This document shows positions 56,244-64,000 of a stretch of 64,000 nt of DNA, one piece after another. Numbering within the stretch: position 1 is the first letter of the stretch; the number at the start of each line of letters is the position of its first letter. The position numbers and the translations under genes are program-made. The notes under the pieces are model-generated. The model was not told the origin of the DNA, made no database searches, and saw only the letters and a program-made list of their open reading frames with translations. The stretch comes from Yoonia rosea (GTDB lineage Bacteria > Pseudomonadota > Alphaproteobacteria > Rhodobacterales > Rhodobacteraceae): assembly GCF_900156505.1 (NCBI RefSeq), contig NZ_FTPR01000001.1, forward strand, positions 868,001-932,000, given 5' to 3'.

Positions 56244-57854
56244 TTACCCGCGAACGGCGCGAAGAGCCACCCCTTCCCGCGCAAGCGCGTTCCAGATCCG
56301 CCCGTCACGGCCATAAACATCGCGGCGGAATTGCACACGCCCGTCCGCAGGCACAAAGGCCGTCCGGTAGATAATGTGGACCGGTACGGGCGCCTCAAGA
56401 TCAACGCGCCGTTCCCGACCAGAGCGCAAATGCGCCTGAAACACCTCTTCGGGGTTGCCCACCTGCCTTGCAAGCAAGGCATAGGCAAAATCGAACGGAT
56501 CAGCCAGACGCACACACCCGTGGCTATAGGCGCGCACCTCGCGGCCAAACAGGCTCTTGGACGGGGTGTCATGCAGATAGATGTTGTAGCGGTTCGGGAA
56601 CATGAACTTCACCAGCCCCAAGGCATTGCCCTGACTTGGGGGTTCGCGCATGGAATAGGGGAAATTTGTTTCGGTGTACCCGCTGAAATCAGCACTGCTA
56701 CGGTCAACCACACGGCCATTGCGATCTGTGATCACCAGATTGCGCACTGCATTGGGGTTTGCCCGCAACTGCGGCAGATATTCCTTGGTGATGATGGAAC
56801 GCGGGACGTACCAGCTTGGATTGATGACCATAAATTCCATCACATCCGAAAACTCGGGTGTCACGCGGTCGCGGTCACGCGCGCCCACGACCGAACGGGT
56901 CGAGAAAGTCTCGACGCCGTTGTCGAATATCTTGGCGGTGAAATCCGTGATGTTCACCCAGATATAACGCTCGCCACGCGGGCGGTTGATCCAGCGCTCA
57001 CGCTCCATCGCAACGATGATGGAGCGCAGGCGTTCTTCGGGCTGCTTGTTGATCTCGGCAAGTGTGCCCGGACCTGCGGTGCCATCAATGGCAAGGCCAT
57101 GGGCCTCCTGAAAGCGGGTAATCGCGCCGAAGATTGCATCGTCGTAGGTTTGGGTCGTCGTGCGCGGCAGATAGCCCATCGCGATCAGACGGTTACGCAG
57201 CGCGACAACACCCGCGCCGCTATCGCCACGCTCGTATTTCTGGCCCGGTACCGTGGGGCCCCAGCCGCCATCAGCCAACAGACGTTCCATCCGCATCTTT
57301 TCGGACATCAGACGTGTATATTCAGGTGCGCTTGGCGGCAGCGCCCGCAAAAACGCGGCAGGGTTGGATTGCGCGAAGGCCCGCATTGTGCTCAGCCGCG
57401 ACCGCAAAGGCACCTGCCGGACGATCGCGGGATCAATGCTTGACGGTGTCAGCAGACCTGTCTGGATATCACGGGCATAGTCGAGGAACTGGCGCGACAG
57501 CGCGACTTCCAAACGGCCCTGCTCTTGCGGGGTCGCTGCGGCCTCAAGCTGGGCAATCAGACCTGCCGCATCATAACGGTCGCTCGGCAGACCGTGATCC
57601 CCCGCGCTATTGAAGGCCGCAAGCAAAGCGTTGCGGCGATTGCGGTCACCCCGCGCACTCCAAATGCCGTCAAATCCGCGCTCGCGGTAAAAGCTGAGCA
57701 AATCGGGGTCATTCGATGCCGCCTCGGCCACGGCCTGCCGGAATTCCGTGACCTGCGCCTGCGCCACAGGAGCAGAAAAGAGAAAAACAAAGACAGCAAA
57801 AATCGTTGGCAACACAGCGCGCAAACGGTTCCGGGGCATAATGGCAGCAGACAT
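56244..57854 (-). CDS. L,D-transpeptidase (YcbB type)
   Basis: A 536-residue exported protein: signal peptide (LPTIFAVFVFLFSAPVAQAQV), a scaffold domain, a peptidoglycan-binding motif (GDSGAGVVALRNRLIAMGYL), and the YkuD catalytic domain with the His/Cys motif YSHGCVRLADPFDFA near residue 445. It forms 3-3 peptidoglycan cross-links or attaches proteins. First gene of the operon with lpxD, ACP and the ketosynthase. Confidence 0.93.
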   Translation of the reverse strand: MSAAIMPRNRLRAVLPTIFAVFVFLFSAPVAQAQVTEFRQAVAEAASNDPDLLSFYRERGFDGIWSARGDRNRRNALLAAFNSAGDHGLPSDRYDAAGLIAQLEAAATPQEQGRLEVALSRQFLDYARDIQTGLLTPSSIDPAIVRQVPLRSRLSTMRAFAQSNPAAFLRALPPSAPEYTRLMSEKMRMERLLADGGWGPTVPGQKYERGDSGAGVVALRNRLIAMGYLPRTTTQTYDDAIFGAITRFQEAHGLAIDGTAGPGTLAEINKQPEERLRSIIVAMERERWINRPRGERYIWVNITDFTAKIFDNGVETFSTRSVVGARDRDRVTPEFSDVMEFMVINPSWYVPRSIITKEYLPQLRANPNAVRNLVITDRNGRVVDRSSADFSGYTETNFPYSMREPPSQGNALGLVKFMFPNRYNIYLHDTPSKSLFGREVRAYSHGCVRLADPFDFAYALLARQVGNPEEVFQAHLRSGRERRVDLEAPVPVHIIYRTAFVPADGRVQFRRDVYGRDGRIWNALAREGVALRAVRG

Positions 57855-58199
57855 CGCGTTCGGTCCCTTAATAAAACAATGACTTACAATGCACTTTGTA
57901 CAATGTACTCTGAACTATGCATATCCCTACCCGAATTTGTGTCTATTGACAAAAGCGCGAGCCCTTCACGCGATCGCAAAGTGTTGCACCGTTGCAGCCC
58001 CTCGGTGTGACATTGAATCCTCAAAGCCACAAATGCGCGAAAATTCGCCAATTTCCCACTTGTTAAGCACAAATGCCTAAACAGGTCTTGGTCATCGATT
58101 CGAAATGTGCAATACCACCTGCACATCTGGGGAGATGTGGGCACAAGCCACTAAGAAGATTGGCCAATTAAGTCGAGCGACGGGACAGGCGCGAAACAC
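57855..58199. other. 345-base intergenic region
   Basis: Divergent promoters for the L,D-transpeptidase (minus) and the DUF882 gene (plus). A hairpin CACATCT-GGGG-AGATGTG lies at 58122-58139 without a T-run. Several variants of TGTACAATG occur near 57885-57910. No gene seen. Confidence 0.5.
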
Positions 58200-58769
58200 A
58201 TGAAAAAGACAAACTCCTCTGGGTTGACCCGGCGCGGATTACTGGGCGCATTCGCGGCAACAGCCGTAGCAGCGACACCGACATATTCCAATGCGGCGGG
58301 TTTCTTGCGTGGTGCAGGCGATGTGCGCCGGATCGCAATGCATTCTGGGCGTACCGGCGAGCGGCTCGACACGATCTACTGGATTGAAGGCGAATATATC
58401 GCCGAAGCGGTCCGCGAAATTAACATGCACATGCGCGACTGGCGGACAGGCGAAGCGGTGCAGATGGATTTGCGGACAATCGACATCATGGCAGCTGCGC
58501 TGAATTTGATGGAAACCAGCGAACCTTATCTTCTCCTTTCCGGCTACCGCTCCCCCCAGACAAACCAGATGTTGCGCTCAAACACGCGCGGCGTTGCACG
58601 AAATTCCCTGCATATGCGCGGCCAGGCCGCAGATTTGCGCCTGACCAGTCGCACGCCGGCACAGATGGCGAGTGCCGCGATTGCATGCCGTGCAGGTGGC
58701 GTGGGCCGCTATAACGGATCAAACTTTGTGCACATGGATTGCGGCCCAATCCGGAGCTGGCGCGGCTAG
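58200..58769 (+). CDS. DUF882/YcbK-type peptidase, Tat-exported
   Basis: A 189-residue protein with a twin-arginine signal (TRRGLLGAFAATAVAATPTYSNA, Arg11-Arg12), and a DUF882 (peptidase M15-like) domain with zinc ligands in NSLHMRGQAADLRL (His, Asp) and NFVHMDCG (His). It probably hydrolyses peptidoglycan peptides. The gene is next to, and divergent from, an L,D-transpeptidase, a pairing of matching function. Confidence 0.9.
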   Translation: MKKTNSSGLTRRGLLGAFAATAVAATPTYSNAAGFLRGAGDVRRIAMHSGRTGERLDTIYWIEGEYIAEAVREINMHMRDWRTGEAVQMDLRTIDIMAAALNLMETSEPYLLLSGYRSPQTNQMLRSNTRGVARNSLHMRGQAADLRLTSRTPAQMASAAIACRAGGVGRYNGSNFVHMDCGPIRSWRG

Positions 58770-58782
58770 GCCAACTCCCCCC

Positions 58783-59721
58783 CTAGTCGAGAATAATCGG
58801 CGATTGCCCTGTTTGCAGGTTTGCACGCGCCGCACTGCGGATGACATCCGATAGACGCTCGAACATCGCCGCGTTCGCCCCCCGCCGCCACACCAGACCA
58901 ATAGACCGCGTCACAGAACTACGCCGGAATGGACGCACAGTAACATTGCTGGACCGGCTATCAATTTCGGACCACGCATAAAGCCGTGGCAACAGCGCCA
59001 CACCCATCCCCATCCCGACCATCTGCCGGATTGCATCAAGGCTCGTGCCTTCATAATCGCGCGCGATCACACCCCCATGCTGCTGGCACAGGGCGGCGAT
59101 TTGGGCATGCATGGCATAGTCCGGGCCCAGCGAGAGCACGTTCAGATCCAGCAGGTCGGCTTCGGTCACTTCGGATTTCGCCGCCAAGGCATGGTCATCC
59201 GGCATTGCCAGAAGCAAGGGTTCACGGAACAGACGTTGTGTGGTCAGATCCGCGCCGCCTTCAGGCAATTGTGTGAGAATGACATCAAGACTGCCCGCCA
59301 AAAGCTCGCCGCGCAGATCGCGCGGTGCGACCTCGCGGATATAAAGCCGCAAGTCGGGATATTTCGCGTGCAGCCGTTCAACCACGAACGGCATGAGATA
59401 AGGCCCGATTGTCGGCGTGGTGCCAAGCCGGATCGTACCGGTCAGCCCTGTCTGAAAGGCCGTCGTCAGATCCATGATCCCGCGCACCTCATGCAGAATA
59501 CGCGAGGCGCGCGCCACGACCTCGCGCCCCTCAGGCGTGAGCGTGACAGGTCCACGCCCCCGCTCCACAAGATGCAGGCCCAAAAGCTCTTCCAGATTGC
59601 CGATTTGAAGGCTGAGTGAGGGTTGGCTGATGCCCATGGTTTCGGCCGCTTTGCGAAAGTGCCGCGTCTCGGAGAGCGCCAGCAGATAGCGCATTTGAAG
59701 CATACTGGGCAATTTGATCAT
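58783..59721 (-). CDS. OxyR-like LysR regulator lacking the peroxidatic cysteine
   Basis: A 312-residue LysR protein: HTH (RHFRKAAETMGISQPSLSLQIGNLEELLG) then a two-lobe effector domain. The region SLGPDYAMHAQIAALCQQHGG lines up with the OxyR redox loop GHCLRDQAMGFC; Cys212 matches the resolving cysteine (208 in E. coli) while the position nine residues earlier is Ala203, where the peroxidatic Cys199 should be. A perfect palindrome lies 14 bases upstream of the ATG. It is divergent from the mrp operon. Confidence 0.88.
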   Translation of the reverse strand: MIKLPSMLQMRYLLALSETRHFRKAAETMGISQPSLSLQIGNLEELLGLHLVERGRGPVTLTPEGREVVARASRILHEVRGIMDLTTAFQTGLTGTIRLGTTPTIGPYLMPFVVERLHAKYPDLRLYIREVAPRDLRGELLAGSLDVILTQLPEGGADLTTQRLFREPLLLAMPDDHALAAKSEVTEADLLDLNVLSLGPDYAMHAQIAALCQQHGGVIARDYEGTSLDAIRQMVGMGMGVALLPRLYAWSEIDSRSSNVTVRPFRRSSVTRSIGLVWRRGANAAMFERLSDVIRSAARANLQTGQSPIILD

Positions 59722-59734
59722 CTGTCCCCCGCGT

Positions 59735-59751
59735 GATAGGAAATTCCTATC
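59735..59751. promoter_or_regulatory. Perfect palindrome of OxyR type upstream of the LysR gene
   Basis: GATAGGAA-A-TTCCTATC: 8-base arms around one base. It contains ATAG-N7-CTAT (59736-59750), the outer bases of an OxyR half site, although the inner T and A of the E. coli consensus are not matched and no second copy follows at the usual spacing. Confidence 0.6.
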
Positions 59752-59841
59752 AAAATTTAACGTCCCATTGTCTTCACTATACTATTTTTGCTGCTACATC
59801 CAGTCGCAGTTAGGGACAAAAAGGGACACTCTCGCAAGGAC

Positions 59842-59867
59842 TTGCACGAAATTGCACTTCATTGCGG
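59842..59867 (+). repeat. Three TTGCxx repeats spaced by 10 bases
   Basis: TTGCAC at 59842 and 59852 and TTGCGG at 59862, exactly one helical turn apart, on the mrpA side of the divergent region. Two AGGGACA copies lie about 25 bases before it. Confidence 0.45.
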
Positions 59868-59894
59868 GACGCAGACAGCATGCAACGATTTCAA

Positions 59895-59906
59895 ATCACA
59901 TGTGAT
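59895..59906. promoter_or_regulatory. 12-base palindrome ATCACATGTGAT
   Basis: Perfect self-complementary sequence 124 bases before the mrpA start; possible operator, binding protein unknown. Confidence 0.35.
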
Positions 59907-60029
59907 GGGCCAGTGCGCGGGGCGAAGGCGGCCTTGGCACCGCAGTATCCAGCTGTCTCTCTAGTTGCTTCTGACACTTGAAAAGCTACGTTCACCCAAG
60001 CGGCGCACATCACTGACCGGATAGAAACA

Positions 60030-62288
60030 TTGGATACATCAACGCCCTCCCGCTGGATAACACCCGCTGGCCTTTTGCCCGTAGCGATTGCGGGCAGCCT
60101 CTTTGTCTGGTTCGCACAGATGTTGCCTGTGATCGCGGCAGGTGACACGCTGCGGTTCGTATGGGAATGGGTGCCAAGCCTTGGCGTCAACGTCAGCATT
60201 TATATTGACGGTCTCAGCCTGACATTTGCACTGCTGATTACCGGCATCGGTGCTTTGGTGATGCTGTATTCCGCCCGCTATCTGGCGGGTCACGTGCATC
60301 AGGCGCGTTTTTCGCTATACCTGACCAGTTTCATGTTGGCGATGATCGGTCTGGTGATTTCGGACAACCTGTTGGCGTTGTTCGTCTTTTGGGAATTGAC
60401 AACGATCACGTCCTATCTGCTGATCGGTTTTAGCCATGACACGGTCAAGGCGCGCCGTTCGGCGCTGCAGGCGTTGATGATGACAGGTGTGGGTGGTCTG
60501 GCGCTTCTGGCGGGGATCATCCTGATCGGCACCACCGCAGGTACCTTTGAGATGTCCGAGATCAATGCCATGCCCGGCGTGTTGACCGGAAGTGTCATGT
60601 ATCTGCCGATTACTCTTTTGGTTCTGGCCGGTGCCTTTACCAAATCTGCACAGATGCCGTTCCATTTCTGGCTGCCCAACGCGATGGCCGCCCCAACCCC
60701 CGTCAGCGCCTACCTGCACTCGGCCACGATGGTGAAAGCGGGCGTCTATCTGATGGCGCGCACGCACCCGTCGCTTGCCGGTACCGATTTCTGGCTCTGG
60801 ACCCTGACGATCGCAGGCGCGATCACGATGGTTTTTGCCTCTGTCATGGCATTGCGGCAGACCGATCTGAAGCTGGCGCTGGCCTATACCACGCTGATGG
60901 CGCTGGGTGCGCTGACGCTGCTTTTGGGCAATGAAAGCGGCTACACGATCACCGCCGCAGCCACATTCCTGATCGTCCATTCCCTTTACAAGGCGGCCCT
61001 TTTCCTCGTGGTTGGTATTCTGGATGCCCAAACCGGCACGCGCGAGGCGGGCAAGCTGTTCGGGATGGCGCGCGCCATGCCTGTCACAGCCGCCGCTGCC
61101 GCTGTGGCCGCACTATCCATGGCGGGTTTCCCGCCTTTCCTTGGCTTTATCGGTAAGGAACTGAAATATGCCGGTGCCATCGCTGTGGCCTCCGAGCCGT
61201 ACCTTGTCGCGGGTGCCTTCCTGATTGCCAGCGCCTTGATGGTGGCGATTGCAGGTATCGTGTCATTCCGCCCTTTCTGGAGCAAATCCGGCGCGCCGAT
61301 TGCAGGCGTCAAAGAAGCGCCATGGCCCATGCTGGTCGGCCCCGTCGTCTTGGCCCTCCTTGGCGCTTTCTTCGGCATCTTCCCGGATACACTGGCCACA
61401 ATGTTGGTGAACCCGACCGTCGCGTCGATTGTCGGCAATGCAGAGCCAGCAAAGGAACTGAAACTCTGGGCCGGCGTCAACCTGCCCCTCTTCCTCAGTA
61501 TCGCCACCTTCGTTCTGGGCTTCTCAATATACGCCTACAAACTCAAACTGCGGGCAATCCTGATTGATCTGACCGAGCGTAGCCCGAAATTTGATAATGG
61601 CTGGGACAAGCTGATGGCGGGGATTGCAGCGGGGTCCAAGGCCCTGACCCGCGTGATCCAGACCGGTGTGCTTTATCACTATATGGTTGCAACCTTCGGA
61701 ACCGCCCTTGCCGTGCTGGCTGTGACGCTGTTTTTCCGCAGCACGGGCATTCCTGCCTTGGGTGTCCCGCAGGTTCAGCTTTGGGACTGGCTGGTGTTCT
61801 TGCTGGTCCTTTTGGGATCGATCCTCGTGCTGGTCACGAATTCGCGGATCACCGCCATTGCAGGGCTTGGCGTCGTCGGCATCGGCATGGCAATGATCTT
61901 TATCCTTTACAGCGCGCCAGACGTGGCAATTACCCAGCTTCTGGTCGAAACCCTTGTTGTGGTGCTTTTTGCTGCGGCCGCGCTGAAATTGCCAAGCCTG
62001 ACTCCAGAACCGCTGCGCAAACGCTGGCTTGATGTGATCATTTCGGTCGGCTTGGGCTTTGTGACGACGGTGATCCTGCTCAAGGTCACAACAGGTCCGA
62101 TTGATCGCGAATTGACCACATTCTTTGAAACCGCCAGCTATCCGCAGGCGTTCGGGCAAAACATCGTCAACGTGATCCTCGTGGATTTCCGCGCGCTGGA
62201 TACATTCGGCGAAATCGCGGTCGTTCTGATCGCCGCGATCAGCATCTTTGCCCTGCTCAAGAGTAAGCCCGAGGAGGATAAGCCATGA
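60030..62288 (+). CDS. mrpA: Mrp Na+/H+ antiporter subunit A
   Basis: A 752-residue polytopic protein related to NuoL: LSLTFALLITGIGALVMLYSARYL, the lateral-helix and antiporter region LVFWELTTITSYLLIGF, and KSAQMPFHFWLPNAMAAPTPVSAYLHSATMVKAGVYL with the conserved Lys and His. C-terminal domain LVVVLFAAAALKLPSL resembles MrpB-like DUF4040. It starts at TTG 60030, with weak ribosome site. It drives proton-coupled Na+ export and pH homeostasis, fitting a marine organism. Confidence 0.94.
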   Translation: MDTSTPSRWITPAGLLPVAIAGSLFVWFAQMLPVIAAGDTLRFVWEWVPSLGVNVSIYIDGLSLTFALLITGIGALVMLYSARYLAGHVHQARFSLYLTSFMLAMIGLVISDNLLALFVFWELTTITSYLLIGFSHDTVKARRSALQALMMTGVGGLALLAGIILIGTTAGTFEMSEINAMPGVLTGSVMYLPITLLVLAGAFTKSAQMPFHFWLPNAMAAPTPVSAYLHSATMVKAGVYLMARTHPSLAGTDFWLWTLTIAGAITMVFASVMALRQTDLKLALAYTTLMALGALTLLLGNESGYTITAAATFLIVHSLYKAALFLVVGILDAQTGTREAGKLFGMARAMPVTAAAAAVAALSMAGFPPFLGFIGKELKYAGAIAVASEPYLVAGAFLIASALMVAIAGIVSFRPFWSKSGAPIAGVKEAPWPMLVGPVVLALLGAFFGIFPDTLATMLVNPTVASIVGNAEPAKELKLWAGVNLPLFLSIATFVLGFSIYAYKLKLRAILIDLTERSPKFDNGWDKLMAGIAAGSKALTRVIQTGVLYHYMVATFGTALAVLAVTLFFRSTGIPALGVPQVQLWDWLVFLLVLLGSILVLVTNSRITAIAGLGVVGIGMAMIFILYSAPDVAITQLLVETLVVVLFAAAALKLPSLTPEPLRKRWLDVIISVGLGFVTTVILLKVTTGPIDRELTTFFETASYPQAFGQNIVNVILVDFRALDTFGEIAVVLIAAISIFALLKSKPEEDKP

Positions 62289-62704
62289 ACTCCGTCATTC
62301 TGCGCGCAGGTGCGCGGCTGCAGGTCGTTCTGCTCTTGGTGTTTTCCGCCTATATGCTGCTGCGCGGGCACAACGCACCGGGCGGCGGGTTTATTGGCGG
62401 ACTGATCGCCGCCACGGGTTTTGTCGTCTATGCCATCGCCTGTGGCACGGCAGATGCTCGCAAGGCACTGCGTTTTGATCCGGGCAGTATCGCGGGTGCG
62501 GGTCTTGGGATCGCGCTGGTCGCGGGTCTGATGGCCGTGCTCTGGGGTGATGCGCTCTTTACCGGACAATGGCTCTTTATCGGCGCGACCGAGACCGAAA
62601 AAGGCCTGCCACTGTCCACCGTGCTGGTGTTTGATATCGGGGTTTATCTGGTGGTCTTGGGGGCGATCCTGTCGATCACCTTTGCATTGGAGGAGGCGGT
62701 CTGA
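62285..62704 (+). CDS. mrpB: Mrp antiporter subunit B
   Basis: A 139-residue membrane protein with the MrpB signature LLRGHNAPGGGFIGGLIAA and about four helices. It overlaps mrpA by 4 bases and mrpC by 1 base. In rhizobia PhaA and PhaB are fused; here they are separate genes. Confidence 0.94.
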   Translation: MNSVILRAGARLQVVLLLVFSAYMLLRGHNAPGGGFIGGLIAATGFVVYAIACGTADARKALRFDPGSIAGAGLGIALVAGLMAVLWGDALFTGQWLFIGATETEKGLPLSTVLVFDIGVYLVVLGAILSITFALEEAV

Positions 62705-63066
62705 TGGAACAGCTTCTCTCGATCCTGATCGGCATTCTGGTCGCGGCGGCGGTTTATCTGATGCTTGCGCGGAACCTGCTGCGGTTCCTCTTCGGGCTGA
62801 TCTTGTTGTCCAACGCGGCCAACCTGACGATCTTTGTCGCAGGCCGCCTGACGCCAGGTGCGCCGCCGCTGGTGCCTGACGGGCTGGATGCGCCTGCCGG
62901 TGTAGTGGCCAACGCCCTGCCCCAGGCACTCGTGTTGACTGCGATCGTTATCGGCTTTGGCCTTTTCGCCTTTGCCCTCATCCTTGCCTTCCGCGCTTAT
63001 CAAAGCCTTGGCACCCTGAATACCGACGAGATGCGCGTCGCCGAACCAAAAGAACCCCATTCATGA
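62704..63066 (+). CDS. mrpC: Mrp antiporter subunit C
   Basis: A 120-residue NuoK-like protein with three helices (LLRFLFGLILLSNAANLTIFVAGR, then ALPQALVLTAIVIGFGLFAF). The PQALVLTAIVI motif is diagnostic. It overlaps mrpB (TGATGG) and mrpD (ATGA). Confidence 0.94.
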   Translation: MEQLLSILIGILVAAAVYLMLARNLLRFLFGLILLSNAANLTIFVAGRLTPGAPPLVPDGLDAPAGVVANALPQALVLTAIVIGFGLFAFALILAFRAYQSLGTLNTDEMRVAEPKEPHS

Positions 63067-64000
63067 GTTGGTATCTGACACTTCCCCTCGCCATTCCGTT
63101 CCTGACGGCGATTGTAGCCTATCTGCTGCGGGCCAATCCCCTTGGCGCGTGGGTGTCGATCATCGGATCGGGGCTTGGGCTCTTGGCCTCTATCGCGCTG
63201 ATGGTTGTCGTGCTCGACGCGGGCGTCGTTGCCGGGCAGATGGGCAATTGGCCCGCGCCTTTCGGGATCACACTGGTGGCGGACTTGCTGTCTGCTGTCA
63301 TGGTCCTGATCACCGCCATCACCGGCTTTGCCGTCGCTATCTATGCCTTGGGTGACATCACAGAGCGGCAGGCGAAACTGGGCTATCATGCGCTGTTCCA
63401 ACTGCTGCTCGCGGGTGTAACAGGCGCCTTTATGACAGGCGATCTTTTCAACCTTTATGTCTGGTTCGAGGTGATGTTGATCGCCTCCTTCGGCCTGCTG
63501 ATCCTGAACGGCGGCAAAGAGCAGATCGACGGCGGCGTGAAATACGTGGCCTTGAACCTGATTTCGACGATCCTGTTCCTGACCGGCATCGGCCTCCTCT
63601 ATGGCATGACCGGCACATTGAACTTTGCCGATCTTGCGCTGAAGGTCGAAGGCGTTGAAAATCAAGGCCTGCTGACCGTTGTCGCGATGATGTTCATGGT
63701 GGCCTTCGGCGTCAAAGCAGCGGTGTTTCCGCTCTTCTTCTGGCTGCCTGCTGCCTATCACACGCCCAGCTTTTCGGTTTCGGCGGTCTTCGCGGGCCTG
63801 CTGACCAAGGTCGGGGTCTATGCGCTGATCCGGATGTTCACGCTGGTCTTTGACCACGACATCGGCTTTACGCACACGGTCCTGTTGTGGGTCGCCTGTC
63901 TGACCATGGTGATCGGCGTTCTGGGGGCTGCGGCGCAATCGGATTTCCGCAAGATCCTGTCGTTTCATATCATCAGCCAGATCGGCTATATGATCCTCGG
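63063..64000 (+). CDS. mrpD: Mrp antiporter subunit D (cut by window end)
   Basis: ATG 63063 overlaps the mrpC stop and the frame stays open to the window end (312 codons). It is a NuoM/N-like antiporter subunit: LFNLYVWFEVMLIASFGLLIL (conserved Glu), VKAAVFPLFFWLPAAYHTPSFSVSAVFAGLLTKVGVYAL (conserved Lys residues) and SFHIISQIGYMILG at the cut. mrpE, F and G are expected beyond the edge. Confidence 0.94.
   Translation, partial: MSWYLTLPLAIPFLTAIVAYLLRANPLGAWVSIIGSGLGLLASIALMVVVLDAGVVAGQMGNWPAPFGITLVADLLSAVMVLITAITGFAVAIYALGDITERQAKLGYHALFQLLLAGVTGAFMTGDLFNLYVWFEVMLIASFGLLILNGGKEQIDGGVKYVALNLISTILFLTGIGLLYGMTGTLNFADLALKVEGVENQGLLTVVAMMFMVAFGVKAAVFPLFFWLPAAYHTPSFSVSAVFAGLLTKVGVYALIRMFTLVFDHDIGFTHTVLLWVACLTMVIGVLGAAAQSDFRKILSFHIISQIGYMIL

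Larger units (their letters stand above)
59722..60029. other. 308-base divergent region between LysR and mrpA
   Basis: Holds the palindrome at 59735-59751, two AGGGACA direct repeats (59812-59828), the TTGCAC repeats at 59842-59867 and ATCACATGTGAT at 59895-59906. No gene seen; the short frames are without coding features. Confidence 0.6.

Noticed and set aside
56202..57443. 413-codon plus-strand open frame opposite the L,D-transpeptidase
   Set aside because: Antisense shadow of a gene with intact catalytic motifs; no start signal or protein features.
58122..58139. CACATCT-GGGG-AGATGTG hairpin as a terminator or riboswitch
   Set aside because: It has no T-run, lies upstream of a gene rather than after one, and shows no larger conserved structure; it may be an operator but evidence is thin.
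62138..62929. 263-codon minus-strand open frame across mrpA, mrpB and mrpC
   Set aside because: It spans three overlapping antiporter genes in antisense and has no protein features.
1..64000. tRNA, rRNA or CRISPR loci
   Set aside because: I looked for T-loop sequences such as GGTTCGAATCC, long conserved rRNA blocks and regular repeat-spacer units and found none.

Overview
The window looks like core chromosome of an alphaproteobacterium of the Rhodobacterales, most likely the Roseobacter group. Supporting signs are the order dusB-ntrB-ntrC-ntrY-ntrX-trkA-trkH-hfq-hflX, an NtrC without the GAFTGA loop, a fused IspDF, LpxI instead of LpxH, genes of DUF6456/DUF6477 type, and a split mrpA/mrpB antiporter operon. 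Nearly everything is dense, GC-rich housekeeping sequence. I saw no IS element, prophage, CRISPR array, rRNA or tRNA.

Layout. 1-11053 (minus strand): RNA/ribosome factors (hflX partial, hfq), potassium uptake (trkH, trkA), two nitrogen-type two-component systems (ntrYX, ntrBC) and a tRNA dihydrouridine synthase. 11239-16022 (mainly plus): isoprenoid synthesis (ispDF), pgpA, a CinA-type amidase, a START-domain protein, hpt, a 57-residue membrane protein and two c-type cytochromes. 16023-27826 is mixed: lipA, a DUF6456 regulator, a stand-alone MttB-like methyltransferase, an EEP phosphatase, guaA, an FkbM methyltransferase next to AT-rich DNA, a peptidase-like protein that has lost its catalytic Glu, two EamA exporters and a FadL-type porin.

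27767-39574 (minus): one long envelope and lipid cluster, transcribed pyrH-frr-uppS-cdsA-dxr-rseP-bamA-ompH-fabZ-lpxA-lpxI-lpxB. lpxD is not in it; it sits at 55149-56210 between an L,D-transpeptidase and an ACP/ketosynthase pair. 39769-52581 holds a lipoprotein, miaA, an AraC regulator, a lytic transglycosylase, ssb with a near-consensus LexA box, aroK-aroB, a large secreted protein of unknown role followed by a XerD-type recombinase, a CorC-type transporter and a HerA-like ATPase.

52582-52986 has no gene but carries two strong plus-strand intrinsic terminators with no gene in front of them, best read as one or two small RNAs. 52987-64000 carries an IalB-like protein, the lpxD operon, a Tat-exported DUF882 protein, an OxyR-like regulator that lacks the peroxidatic cysteine but has an ATAG-N7-CTAT palindrome at its own start, and the start of an Mrp Na+/H+ antiporter operon cut off by the window end.

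Most promising for follow-up: the small-RNA region, the OxyR-like regulator with its palindrome, the degenerate peptidase, the relocated lpxD operon, and the phased repeats in front of mrpA. All are readings by eye; no database or folding program was run.
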